From the NCBI RefSeq assembly GCF_902833085.1, contig NZ_CADFEB010000001.1, positions 355,742 through 419,741 on the forward strand: 64,000 bases of DNA, written 5' to 3'. Of the stretch, positions 1 to 7,903 are shown one piece after another. Numbering within the stretch: the first letter of the stretch is position 1; the number at the start of each line of letters is the position of its first letter. The notes beneath the pieces are model-generated. The model was not told the origin of the DNA and made no database searches. It worked only from the letters and a program-made list of their open reading frames with translations. The stretch comes from Burkholderia ubonensis (lineage in GTDB: Bacteria; Pseudomonadota; Gammaproteobacteria; Burkholderiales; Burkholderiaceae). The position numbers were made by a program, and so were the translations under genes.

Positions 1-258
1 CGGGCGTGACGCCCGGGCGCGCCACGCATTGCGGCGCGCATTTTACCCCGTGGCGGCGGACCGGCGGCGGAATCGGGCAGGAAGGGAGGAAAGCGGAACA
101 GGAAGCGCCATCGCTCGATGGCGCGTCTCGCAACGACGGAATCGTCGATTGCAGGCGGGCGGGCAGCGGCCGTTCAGGCGATCACGACGGCGGCTCGTTC
201 GGAGCGTCCGATGCCGGCGCATCGTCGCGCCGGCATCGGGTTGTCGAGGCAATCGTGC

Positions 259-462
259 TCAGAAGCCCTGCATCGTCGACGTCGGATCGGCCACCAGGTG
301 CACGACGCCGTAGATGACCGCCCCGACGAGCGCGGCGAGAATGATCGCCACGAACGGCAGCAGCGTGAAGTTGACGTTCTCGAGATCCGCGGCGTGCGCC
401 TTGCTGTTGCGCACGCCGAAGAAGCTCCACAGGACCAGACGGATCATCCCGAGCAGTTTCAT
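259..462 (-). CDS. DUF2970 family small membrane protein
   Basis: A 67-residue protein starting MKLLGMIRLVLWSFFGVRNS. The N-terminal half carries the basic, aromatic 'SFFGVR' stretch typical of DUF2970, and the C-terminal half has one hydrophobic membrane segment (about residues 29-52, FTLLPFVAIILAALVGAVIY). The start is set at 462 because AAAGGAG lies 7 bases upstream of that ATG; the longer in-frame ORF reaching 561 has no such site. Proteins of this family are short inner-membrane proteins of beta-proteobacteria with no known function. It stands alone here, on the same strand as the next two genes but separated from them by about 120 bases. Family assignment is from memory of the motif; function is unknown. 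Confidence 0.75.
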   Translation of the reverse strand: MKLLGMIRLVLWSFFGVRNSKAHAADLENVNFTLLPFVAIILAALVGAVIYGVVHLVADPTSTMQGF

Positions 463-585
463 GGTCTTGCTCCTTTCACTTTCATCGTATCGGTTGCCGT
501 TATGGTCGATCCGATCCGCCGACGAAAACAGAAGCAGTTGCGAACGCTTTTCGGGCAGCACATGGCGTGCAGCCCCAGTGGTCCG

Positions 586-1563
586 TCACGCGGGACGAGC
601 CGCGAACTGCGGCGCCCATTCGACCGGCGACCAGCGGAACGGCATCACTGCGGCGCTGCGCCGCACCTCCTGCACGCGATACCGCACCACCCGCTGCGCG
701 CCTTCGAACGACGCGACGAGCGGCCCGTCCCAGACGATCTCCGCGCGCGCGGCGACGTGCACCAGATCGCCGCGCTCGAAATCGACGAACAGCAAGCCCG
801 CGCGCGGATCGAGCAGCAGGTTGCCGAGCGTGTTGAACAGCCGGTTGCCGCTGAAATCGGGCGTCGTCAGCGTGGCGTCGTCGTCGACGCGTACGAAGCC
901 CGGCATCCCGCCCCGATGCGAGACGTCCACGCCGCGCGCCGCGCCCGCCTCCGCCGACAGGTTCGCGCTCGCAACGAAGAACGTATCCGCCTGCGCCAGC
1001 AGCACGCGATCGGCGTCGCTCAGCCGGGCCGAGCGTTCGAGCCGTGGCGGCGCCGCATCGCCGCGCGGGTCGAGCACCGGAGTACGGCTCTGGATGTATT
1101 TCGCGCAGTTGCCGAAGCTCTGCTCGACGGCGACCGTCAGCGCGTTGCTGCCGTCGACGGCCTGCACGACGCCGTTGACGCGATTGCGCCGCCGCGTGTC
1201 GAACTGGATGCCGAGCCCGCCGAGCGGCGCGCCCGGCCGCCACGCATCGGCCAGCGGATCGCCCGGCAATGCGTCGCCCGCGATCCGCAGCGTGTGCGCG
1301 TCGGGCGACGTCGCGAAGCCCGGCGCGCCGACACGCAGCGTCGCCCACGGCTGGCCCTCCGGGTCGACGCCGCCGAGCACGAAGAACGGCAATTGCGCGA
1401 AGAATGCCCGATGCTGATCGGGCATGAACCGCCGGATGCCGCGCAGCCCGACGGCGCTCGCGGCGTCGGCCACGCCCGCGCGCTGCTGCACGGCAAGTTC
1501 GCCCGCATGAAACGGCGACACATCCAGTTCCCAGCCCGGCAGGGCGACGGTCGGCGCAGTCAT
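586..1563 (-). CDS. Pyridoxamine 5'-phosphate oxidase-family (FMN-binding split barrel) protein
   Basis: A 325-residue protein with the pattern of large PPOX-like flavin-nucleotide-binding proteins. 'FFAQLPFFVLGGVDPEGQPWATLRVGAPGF' (about 53-82) is the typical first barrel strand pair, and 'CAKYIQSRTPVL' (about 150-162) followed by a second half with 'FSGNRLFNTLGNLLLDPRAGLLFVDF' repeats it. Proteins of this kind bind FMN or a similar cofactor, and the substrate is not predictable. An AGGAGGA site sits 7 bases before the ATG at 1563. It lies 33 bases downstream of the GST gene on the same strand, so the two are probably co-transcribed and controlled by the divergent LysR regulator, which suggests a redox or electrophile-detoxification role (inference). 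Confidence 0.8.
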   Translation of the reverse strand: MTAPTVALPGWELDVSPFHAGELAVQQRAGVADAASAVGLRGIRRFMPDQHRAFFAQLPFFVLGGVDPEGQPWATLRVGAPGFATSPDAHTLRIAGDALPGDPLADAWRPGAPLGGLGIQFDTRRRNRVNGVVQAVDGSNALTVAVEQSFGNCAKYIQSRTPVLDPRGDAAPPRLERSARLSDADRVLLAQADTFFVASANLSAEAGAARGVDVSHRGGMPGFVRVDDDATLTTPDFSGNRLFNTLGNLLLDPRAGLLFVDFERGDLVHVAARAEIVWDGPLVASFEGAQRVVRYRVQEVRRSAAVMPFRWSPVEWAPQFAARPA

Positions 1564-1596
1564 CGTTTGTCCTCCTGAAGGAAGCGGCCCGGCACG

Positions 1597-2241
1597 TTAT
1601 GCCGCGAGGAGTCCCGCGCGGGTCGGCGGCATGCCGACGAACCCGGGCAACGCCTCGACGCGCGCGAGCCACGCGCGCACATGCGGATACGGATCGAGCG
1701 ACACGCCGCCTTCCGGCGCGTGCGCGATGTACGTGTAGGCGGCGATGTCGGCGATGGTCGGCTGCGCGCCGGCCGCGAACGGCTGCTTCTCGAACTCCGC
1801 GTCGATCACGTCGAACAGCCGGACCGCGATGCGCTTCGCCTGCTCGTGATCGAGCGGCGCGCCGAACACGGTGACGAGCCGCGCCGCGGCCGGGCCTGCC
1901 GCGATCGGCCCCGCCGCGAGCGACAGCCAGCGCTGCACGCCCGCCGCGCCGGCCGGATCGTCGGGCAGCCAGTGCGCGTCGCCATAGCGCTTCGCGAGAT
2001 AGACGAGGATCGCGTTCGAGTCGGACAGCACGACGCCGCCGTCGTCGATCACGGGCACCTGCCCGAACGGGTTCAGCGCGGCGAAGGCCGGCCGGCGCTG
2101 CTCGCCCGCGGCGAGATCCACGTCGACGACCTCGAACGGCACGCCGAGCAGCGACAGGAACAGGCGCACGCGGTGCGCGTGGCCGGACAGCGGAAACGAG
2201 TAGACACGGATCGGAACGGACGGCTTCTCGACAACGGGCAT
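1597..2241 (-). CDS. Glutathione S-transferase
   Basis: A 214-residue protein from the ATG at 2241, with a GST N-terminal thioredoxin-like domain: 'RVYSFPLSGHAHRVRLFLSLLGVPFEVVDV', then 'NPFGQVPVIDDGGVVLSDSNAILVYLAKRY', where the cis-Pro in QVPV and the 'SDSNAI' glutathione gamma-glutamyl contact are recognisable. The C-terminal all-helical domain follows. Such enzymes conjugate glutathione to electrophiles or act as peroxidases in the cytoplasm. The longer reading frame (to 2280) would add 13 residues of doubtful character; GGAG about 10 bases before 2241 favours the shorter start. First gene of a likely two-gene operon with the PPOX-like gene, divergent from a LysR gene 126 bases away. Confidence 0.88.
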   Translation of the reverse strand: MPVVEKPSVPIRVYSFPLSGHAHRVRLFLSLLGVPFEVVDVDLAAGEQRRPAFAALNPFGQVPVIDDGGVVLSDSNAILVYLAKRYGDAHWLPDDPAGAAGVQRWLSLAAGPIAAGPAAARLVTVFGAPLDHEQAKRIAVRLFDVIDAEFEKQPFAAGAQPTIADIAAYTYIAHAPEGGVSLDPYPHVRAWLARVEALPGFVGMPPTRAGLLAA

Positions 2242-2367
2242 GGGAACACTCCGGCAAAGGGCGTCGCCGCGAACCGGCAACGAACGGCCCCAGCGTAGCG
2301 CGCGCCCTCTGTCTCCAGAAGAGGGATAATCGTGGAAACATCATCCTCTTTGACAGGACAATCGGCG

Positions 2368-3324
2368 ATGGCGGATCTGCGCGACGTGAACCTGAACCGG
2401 CTCGCGGTTTTCGTGGCGGTGGTCGAAGCGGGCTCGCTGACGGCGGCGGCCGAGCGGCTCGGGCTCGCGAAGACGGTGGTCAGCACGCACATGCAGCGGC
2501 TCGAATCCGAAGTGGGCGCGAACCTGCTGGTGCGCACCACGCGGCGGCTCGCCGTGACCGACGCGGGGCGCGCGTTCTACGACGCGTGCCGCGACATCAT
2601 GCGCGCGACCGAAAGCGCGCTCGACGCGGTGTCGTCGGAGACGGGGCCGCTGCGCGGCACACTGCGCGTGAGCGCGCCGATCGACTACGGCGCGCAGGTC
2701 GTCGCGCCCGCGATCGTCGCGCTGCGCGACGCGCATCCGGCGCTCGACGTCGAGCTGATCGCGAACGACCGCCTCGTCGACCTCGTCGCCGACAACATCG
2801 ACGTCGCGATCCGCATCGGCCGTCTCACGGATTCGAACTATCGCGCGGTGCAGCTCGGCGAATACGAAAAGTGGCCGGTCGCGAGCCCGGCGTTCGTTGC
2901 GCGCCGGGGATTGCCGCGCGATCCGGCGGCGCTCGCGGCGCTGCCGTTCGTGATGCTGTCGACGCTGCCGCGCCCGCAGACATTCGAGCTCGAGAGCGCG
3001 CGCGGCGGCAAGGCGTCGGTGCGCTGCACCGCGCACGTCGTATCGAACACCGCGACCGCCTGCCGCGCGATCGCGCTCGCTGGCGGTGGTTTCGGGTTGC
3101 TGACCGATTTCTCGATCGCCGACGACGTCGCGGCGGGCCGGCTCGTGCGCCTGCTGCCCGGCTGGCGATCGCCGCCGGCCGGGATTCACGCGATCTTTCC
3201 GTCGACGCGGCTGCCGTCGCCGAAGGTGCGGGCGTTCATCGAGGCAATGCGGGAAAAAATTGGCGCGGCGCCGGTGCGGGCGACACGTGGGCGGGCGACG
3301 AAGTCGAAGCGTGCTTCCGGGTGA
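2368..3324 (+). CDS. LysR-family transcriptional regulator (divergent to GST)
   Basis: A 318-residue LysR protein. An N-terminal winged helix-turn-helix (about residues 7-65) reads 'NRLAVFVAVVEAGSLTAAAERLGLAKTVVSTHMQRLE', followed by a periplasmic-binding-like effector domain ('LRGTLRVSAPIDYGAQVVAP' onward). The ATG at 2368 gives the canonical MADLRDVNLNRL start; the frame is open to 2332 but the upstream part is unlike the family. The basic C-terminal tail (ATRGRATKSKRASG) is unusual but harmless. Divergent arrangement with the GST-PPOX pair implies it controls that pair from the shared 126-base spacer, as LysR proteins usually do. The effector is unknown. Confidence 0.9.
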   Translation: MADLRDVNLNRLAVFVAVVEAGSLTAAAERLGLAKTVVSTHMQRLESEVGANLLVRTTRRLAVTDAGRAFYDACRDIMRATESALDAVSSETGPLRGTLRVSAPIDYGAQVVAPAIVALRDAHPALDVELIANDRLVDLVADNIDVAIRIGRLTDSNYRAVQLGEYEKWPVASPAFVARRGLPRDPAALAALPFVMLSTLPRPQTFELESARGGKASVRCTAHVVSNTATACRAIALAGGGFGLLTDFSIADDVAAGRLVRLLPGWRSPPAGIHAIFPSTRLPSPKVRAFIEAMREKIGAAPVRATRGRATKSKRASG

Positions 3325-3347
3325 ATCGTGCCGCGCGCGGGCGGCAT

Positions 3348-3515
3348 TCAATCGCTACGCAGCAGCCTTCTCAAGAGAATGGACTTCAGATCCTTGCGGG
3401 TGTCGCACACGACATGGATATAAGCGATATCGCCGCGAACCTCGTAGACGATGCGGTTCATTCCGGCGATGAGAGTTGTTTCCGCAGAATGCAGAATCAC
3501 GACACGAGGCGTCAT
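3348..3515 (-). pseudogene. RelE/ParE-like toxin, internally deleted
   Basis: A 55-residue frame starting MTPRVVILHSAE and ending RKDLKSILLRRLLRSD. The ATG overlaps the antitoxin stop as ATGA, the usual antitoxin-toxin coupling. The first 12 residues match the N-terminus and the last ~37 (GMNRIVYEVRGDIAYIHVVCDTRKDL) match the C-terminus of RelE/ParE-fold toxins that normally run 90-105 residues. The middle, which forms the helices and central strand, is missing, with the frame preserved. I infer an in-frame internal deletion of roughly 45 codons, probably inactivating. Alternatively it is a genuinely short protein with another role. It follows the Phd/YefM antitoxin gene directly. Confidence 0.7.
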
Positions 3516-3784
3516 CGCTCGCCATCGTCGTCGAGTTCCGTGAAGACGTCCTCGACAGCACGAGAGTGACCTTGCTCGATCTCGCGATTGCCGAGAGCGA
3601 GAAGCCTCAGGAGCGCCAGCGTTTCTTCACGTTCCTCATAGGACTTGACGTCCATGACGGCGAGTTTCTCGTCGCCGTTCTGGGTGATGAGCATCGGCTC
3701 CCGGCTTTCGGAAATCTCTTTGACGATCTCCGCGGCGTGGCTCTTCAGGTAGCTGATCGGCTTGACTCGGGTGGGAAATTTCAT
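3512..3784 (-). CDS. Phd/YefM-family antitoxin
   Basis: A 90-residue protein starting MKFPTRVKPISYLKSHAAEIV. The N-terminal Phd/YefM DNA-binding fold is clear: 'SYLKSHAAEIVKEISESREPMLITQNGDEKLAVMDVKSYEE' (about 11-51) is the standard sequence in which the protein dimerises and binds its own promoter. The acidic C-terminal tail (EDVFTELDDDGER) would wrap the toxin. Type II antitoxins of this family repress their operon together with the toxin. Its partner at 3348-3515 is internally deleted, so this antitoxin may now act only as a regulator or protect against related toxins elsewhere. The gene sits at the left side of a lower-GC segment. Confidence 0.88.
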   Translation of the reverse strand: MKFPTRVKPISYLKSHAAEIVKEISESREPMLITQNGDEKLAVMDVKSYEEREETLALLRLLALGNREIEQGHSRAVEDVFTELDDDGER

Positions 3785-4244
3785 TGCGACACCTTGTCCT
3801 GTTTGGCGACAACCGGACCGACTATAGTTCGAATTTGGTCGCTACATACGACGACCGGCCCGAGGATTGACCGAATCTGCGTACATCAAGGCGGCCCACC
3901 ACCGCGACCCCGCGCCCCAATGAAGTCATTCGAGCTTTGACGATTCGAAACAATGCGACTTTGGGCGTAATCCAGCGCCAAACTCGGAAAACCCACTGCG
4001 CCCTCCCAGCACCTCAACGACAAGATGCGTGACCAATTCGTCGACAGGCGGAGCGACGACGCTGGAGTAAGACTAGCGGTTCATAGAAGCGCTAAACAAT
4101 GTATGCTTATACAGTACCTAACAACTGCGGACTAGCGCCGCTGACGCTCGTAAACGGCGAGGCCAGGGCGCGCACAGGCGTTAGATTTCGGCAGAACAGC
4201 ATCAGGACGACAGTCAGAACGGACCACATTACGGGAGTAGACGC
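3785..4244. other. Intergenic region, no gene seen
   Basis: About 460 bases between the antitoxin start and the ATPase-nuclease gene. Base composition is visibly lower in G+C than the flanking genes. The only ORFs (for example 4099-4299) are short and without recognisable protein character. It must hold the promoters of the divergent antitoxin and ATPase-nuclease genes, but no clear -35/-10 pair or repeat was identified. It may also hold one junction of the inferred insert. Confidence 0.5.
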
Positions 4245-6251
4245 ATGGCAACGGAAGAATATCCGGTCGAAGTCCAATCGGACTTCCTCGAAAAGATGAC
4301 CCGTGCGAAGCCGATTTCAGCGCTGTCGGAACTCGTCTGGAACGCCTTCGACGCCGACGCGAAAAACGTTGATATCTCGTTCGAGTACAACGATCTGGAT
4401 ACGCTCGACACGATCATCGTCAAGGACGATGGTGAGGGTATCCCGCGCGCTGAGGCAGCCGGCTTCTTTCGTTCACTGGGCGGCTCATGGAAGAAGTCCA
4501 GAACACAGACCTCTGGTGGACGTTTCCTGCATGGGCAGGAGGGCCGTGGACGATTCAAGGCCTTCGCCCTCGGAAGCGACGCCGAATGGGCAGTCGTGTA
4601 CAAGCGCGACGGCAAATTCTGGTCGTACACGATTCGCATGTCCGCCCTCGACATCCGGCACGTCCGAATCAGCGACGAGACCAGAGCGAAGGATGCGACG
4701 GATACGGGCGTGACGCTGACCATCCGCAACGCGCTGAAAGACTTCCGCACGTTCACAACCGAAGACGGTCGCGAGGAGTTGACCGAGGTCTTTGCGCTAT
4801 ACCTCGCCGACTACGAGGACACGAAGATCGTGCTCGATGGGAGCGCCATCGATCCGGGCTCAGCCATCACTGACAAAAAATCCTTTCCTCTGTCTGACAT
4901 CGAGATCGACGGGAAAGCGTATTGGGCGCGACTACAGGTAGTCGAATGGAAATCGGCCGGAAATCGAGCCCTTTATCTGTGCAACCAGCAGCGTTTTCCT
5001 CTCGTGCAGGTGGATCGCCGCTTCCACATTGGTCAGTTCCAGTTCTCCGGCTACCTCCACTCGCCGTACTTCGATCAGGCGCAAATGGAAGGCACGGTCG
5101 ATCTCGCCGAAATGCAGCCGGCCGTTCTGAGCACAATTGCGGAAGCGCAGCAGACGATCAAGGACCATTTTCGGTCACGGGCAGCAAAAGAAGCCCGCAC
5201 GGTCGTGGAGGAATGGAAGGACGAGGAAGTCTACCCGTTCTCTGGCGACCCCGCGACGGCGGTCGAGAAGATCGAACGTCAAGTATTCGACATTGTGGCG
5301 GTGAACATCGCACGACATCTGCCGGACTTCCGCACAACCCAGAGCAAAACCAAGGCTTTCCAACTGCGGATGCTGCGGCAGGCGATCGAGCGCAGCCCCG
5401 AAGACTTGCAGGTCATCCTGGACGAGGTGCTACGACTGCCAAAGCGGCAGCAAGAGGAGCTAGCCCAACTGCTTCGCAATACCTCACTATCGTCGATCAT
5501 CGGTGCGGCCAAGGTGGTGTCCGACCGGCTCAAGTTCCTGAGCGGCTTGGAGGCGGTACTGTTCGACCCCGAACCGAAGAAGCGATTGAAGGAGCGGACT
5601 CAGTTGCACCGGATCATTGCGGACAACTGCTGGCTCTTTGGAGAGGAGTTCGCCTTGTCAGTGGATGACCAATCGCTGACCACGGCTTTGGTGGAGCATA
5701 AAAAGTTGCTCGGCAGCGAAGTGGTGATCGACGAGCCTGTGAAGCACATCTCGCAAATGCGGGGAATCATCGACCTGATGCTGTCGAGAGCGACGAAGCA
5801 GCATCGCGCGAATCAATTGACGCATTTGGTCGTCGAATTGAAAGCACCGAAGGTCAAGATCGGTTCGGACGAGGTTACGCAGATACAGGGTTACGCGTTC
5901 TCGGTAATGAGCGATCCCCGCTTCGATAAGGTTGGGGTAACGTGGAACTTTTGGGTGATCAGCGACACGCTCGACCGCTACACCGAGCATCTAGTGCAGG
6001 ATGAGACCGGCGTGATCCTATCCAAACCGAACGTCAACATCTACGCAAAGACGTGGGCGCAAGTCCTTGATGAGAATCGCGCGCGGTTGAAGTTCTTCCA
6101 GGATCACCTGAACGTACAGGTGGACCGGGAAGCCTCCCTACAATATTTGCAAGAACGGTACGCGGCGTACCTCGAAGGCGTGTTCGAGGAGAGCAACGAC
6201 GATACCGCACTGGTCGCGGAGGAGGACACGGCTGGCACTACATCCGAATGA
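4245..6251 (+). CDS. GHKL ATPase - PD-(D/E)XK nuclease fusion, candidate defence protein
   Basis: A 668-residue protein. Residues ~1-330 are a GHKL (HSP90/MutL/histidine-kinase type) ATPase: N-box E29-x3-N33-x2-D36 in 'ALSELVWNAFDADA', DxGxG box D61-D-G63-E-G65, and a glycine-rich lid around 97-110 (GQEGRGRFKAFALG). A helical linker follows. The C-terminal part (about 445-600) begins 'LHRIIADNCWLFG', resembling the entry motif of Shedu SduA/DUF4263 nucleases, and carries a PD-(D/E)XK core: D510 (GIID), E531-L-K533 (VVELK) and Q548 (QIQGY). The inferred role is ATP-gated cleavage of foreign nucleic acid. GGGAG lies 9 bases before the ATG. It stands alone, next to a toxin-antitoxin relic, in lower-GC DNA, consistent with horizontal transfer. 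Function is inference; domain motifs are seen directly. Confidence 0.8.
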   Translation: MATEEYPVEVQSDFLEKMTRAKPISALSELVWNAFDADAKNVDISFEYNDLDTLDTIIVKDDGEGIPRAEAAGFFRSLGGSWKKSRTQTSGGRFLHGQEGRGRFKAFALGSDAEWAVVYKRDGKFWSYTIRMSALDIRHVRISDETRAKDATDTGVTLTIRNALKDFRTFTTEDGREELTEVFALYLADYEDTKIVLDGSAIDPGSAITDKKSFPLSDIEIDGKAYWARLQVVEWKSAGNRALYLCNQQRFPLVQVDRRFHIGQFQFSGYLHSPYFDQAQMEGTVDLAEMQPAVLSTIAEAQQTIKDHFRSRAAKEARTVVEEWKDEEVYPFSGDPATAVEKIERQVFDIVAVNIARHLPDFRTTQSKTKAFQLRMLRQAIERSPEDLQVILDEVLRLPKRQQEELAQLLRNTSLSSIIGAAKVVSDRLKFLSGLEAVLFDPEPKKRLKERTQLHRIIADNCWLFGEEFALSVDDQSLTTALVEHKKLLGSEVVIDEPVKHISQMRGIIDLMLSRATKQHRANQLTHLVVELKAPKVKIGSDEVTQIQGYAFSVMSDPRFDKVGVTWNFWVISDTLDRYTEHLVQDETGVILSKPNVNIYAKTWAQVLDENRARLKFFQDHLNVQVDREASLQYLQERYAAYLEGVFEESNDDTALVAEEDTAGTTSE

Positions 6252-6263
6252 AGTAGGGCCGCC

Positions 6264-6911
6264 CTACCCCAACGTCCCAAGCAACACCTTCCTGCAGCTC
6301 GCGATCATCTGCGCTTCCGGATCGCGGTACTGGGTCAGCAGCCACGCCGTGCCGACGTTCGTCATCGCGCCGACCAGCGCGAGCCCGATCAGCCGCTGCT
6401 CGGTGCGCTCCGCCCCCGCAACCGCCTCGCCTCGCCCGCCGATCGCCATGATCAGCTTGCCGAACTCGACGAGCACGCGCTGATACGTCGCGTCGGTGTC
6501 CAGGCTCACGCCCATCACCTCGAGCAGCAGCACGCGCGCCGCGCACGGATCGCGCAGGAACCCGAAGAACGCCGCGAGCCCCGCGTCGACGCGTGCGTGC
6601 AGATCGCCGCCGCGCGCGGCGACCGCCTGCGCGACCGCGTCGCGCAACTGTTCCGCGTGATGCAGGTAGGTACAGCGCAGCAAATCCTCGGTGCTGTCGA
6701 ACGCCGCATAGAAATAGCGGTCGTTCAGCTTCGCTTCCTGACAGATCGACCGCACGGTCGCCTTCCTGAAACCGACCGTGCCGAACACGCGCGTCGCCGC
6801 GCGGATCAATGCGTCGCGCCGCTCCGCCGCGCGCACCTCGGGCGCCACGCCGCCGTATGCGCGGCCCCGTTTCTGCGTTTTGAGTGCTTTCTCCATTCCG
6901 CTATTTGACAT
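6264..6911 (-). CDS. TetR/AcrR-family transcriptional repressor
   Basis: About 215 residues starting MSNSGMEKALKTQ. The TetR helix-turn-helix occupies residues ~30-75: 'RRDALIRAATRVFGTVGFRKATVRSICQEAKLNDRYFYAAFDSTEDLL', with the usual YFYxxFxSxEDLL signature. The C-terminal ligand domain is unassigned. It is divergent from the SDR-monooxygenase operon 90 bases away. A promoter with an overlapping inverted repeat in the spacer (see 6905-6951) makes it the likely repressor of that operon. The start could also be the ATG one codon upstream (6914) or MEKAL at about 6896. Confidence 0.9.
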   Translation of the reverse strand: MSNSGMEKALKTQKRGRAYGGVAPEVRAAERRDALIRAATRVFGTVGFRKATVRSICQEAKLNDRYFYAAFDSTEDLLRCTYLHHAEQLRDAVAQAVAARGGDLHARVDAGLAAFFGFLRDPCAARVLLLEVMGVSLDTDATYQRVLVEFGKLIMAIGGRGEAVAGAERTEQRLIGLALVGAMTNVGTAWLLTQYRDPEAQMIASCRKVLLGTLG

Positions 6912-6951
6912 CACGACACCCGAAAACTAAAGTGGTGACACACAACACCAC
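6905..6951 (+). promoter_or_regulatory. Predicted sigma-70 promoter with overlapping TetR-type operator
   Basis: TTGACA at 6905-6910, a 17-base spacer and TAAAGT at 6928-6933 form a good sigma-70 promoter reading toward the SDR gene. An inverted repeat GTGGTG-N8-CACCAC at 6932-6951 overlaps the -10 element and the start region. Its length and position fit a TetR-family operator, so binding would block the promoter. The promoter begins inside the first codons of the TetR gene, so autoregulation is also plausible. Sequence seen directly; function inferred. Confidence 0.6.
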
Positions 6952-7000
6952 AATAAGAGCGCCGCCGGCACAGCGCAAGCGGACATGGGAGGAACGACGG

Positions 7001-7903
7001 ATGAAGGGGTTTTCCGGGAAGGTTGCCGCGATCACCGGCGCCGGTTCGGGCATGGGCCGCAGTCTCGCGGTCGAGCTCGCGCGGCGCGGCTGCGAGGTCG
7101 CGCTCTCAGACGTCAACGACGTCGGGCTCGCGGGCACGGCGGCCGCCTGCTCGCAGCACGGCGTGCGCGTGACGACGCAGCGGCTCGACGTCGCCGACCG
7201 CGACGCGGTGTTTGCGTGGGCCGATTTCGTGCGCGAGTCGCACGGCAAGGCCAACCTGATCTTCAACAACGCAGGCGTGTCGCTCGCGGCCAGCGCCGAA
7301 ACCGCGCGCTTCGACGATCTCGAATGGATCGTCGGGATCAACTTCTGGGGCGTCGTGCATGGCACGCAGGCGTTCCTGCCCCATCTGCGCGCGTCCGGCG
7401 ACGGCCACGTCGTCAACACGTCGAGCCTGTTCGGGCTGGTCGCGATGCCGACCCAAAGCGCGTACAACGCGACCAAGTTCGCGGTGCGCGGCTTCACCGA
7501 GGCGCTGCGGATGGAGCTGGAGCTCGACGGCGCCCCCGTCAGTGCGACCTGCGTGCATCCGGGCGGCGTCGCAACGAACATCGTCGACGCGTCGCGCGTC
7601 GATGCCGGCATTCACGCGCTGACCGGTCAGGACGAGGCGACCCACCGCCGCCAGGCGAACCGCCTGATCAACGCGACGACGGCCGACGACGCCGCACGGC
7701 AGATCCTCGCCGGCGTCGAACGCAATGCGCGCCGCGTGCTCGTCGGCGCCGACGCGCGCCGCCTCGACCGGATCGCGCGCGTGCTGGGCGCCGCCTACCA
7801 GATGCTGATGATCCGCCACGTGCGCCGCGCCCGCGCACGCAATCTCCAGCGCGCGCATGCGCCCGGCGCGCTCCCGACCCCGCCGACCAAGGACCCCGCA
7901 TGA
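7001..7903 (+). CDS. Short-chain dehydrogenase/reductase
   Basis: A 300-residue classical SDR. The Rossmann cofactor motif 'ITGAGSGMGRSLA' (about 10-22), the 'NNAGVS' motif, the catalytic Ser in 'VVNTSSLFG' and YxxxK in 'SAYNATKFAVRGFTEALRMEL' are all present. It would interconvert an alcohol and a ketone with NAD(P)H in the cytoplasm. The ATG at 7001 is preceded by GGGAGGAA, 7 bases away; the frame is open further upstream but that part covers the promoter. It overlaps the monooxygenase start by ATGA, so the two are translationally coupled. An alcohol-to-ketone step feeding a Baeyer-Villiger oxygenation is the natural reading of the pair (inference). Confidence 0.92.
   Translation: MKGFSGKVAAITGAGSGMGRSLAVELARRGCEVALSDVNDVGLAGTAAACSQHGVRVTTQRLDVADRDAVFAWADFVRESHGKANLIFNNAGVSLAASAETARFDDLEWIVGINFWGVVHGTQAFLPHLRASGDGHVVNTSSLFGLVAMPTQSAYNATKFAVRGFTEALRMELELDGAPVSATCVHPGGVATNIVDASRVDAGIHALTGQDEATHRRQANRLINATTADDAARQILAGVERNARRVLVGADARRLDRIARVLGAAYQMLMIRHVRRARARNLQRAHAPGALPTPPTKDPA

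Noticed and set aside
1-258. Short overlapping ORFs at the left edge
   Set aside because: Arg-rich frames on both strands, no ribosome site or family character; no gene supported here.
500-2344. 614-aa minus-strand ORF over the GST and oxidase genes
   Set aside because: Arg/Ala/Gly-rich shadow of two well-supported genes in another frame.
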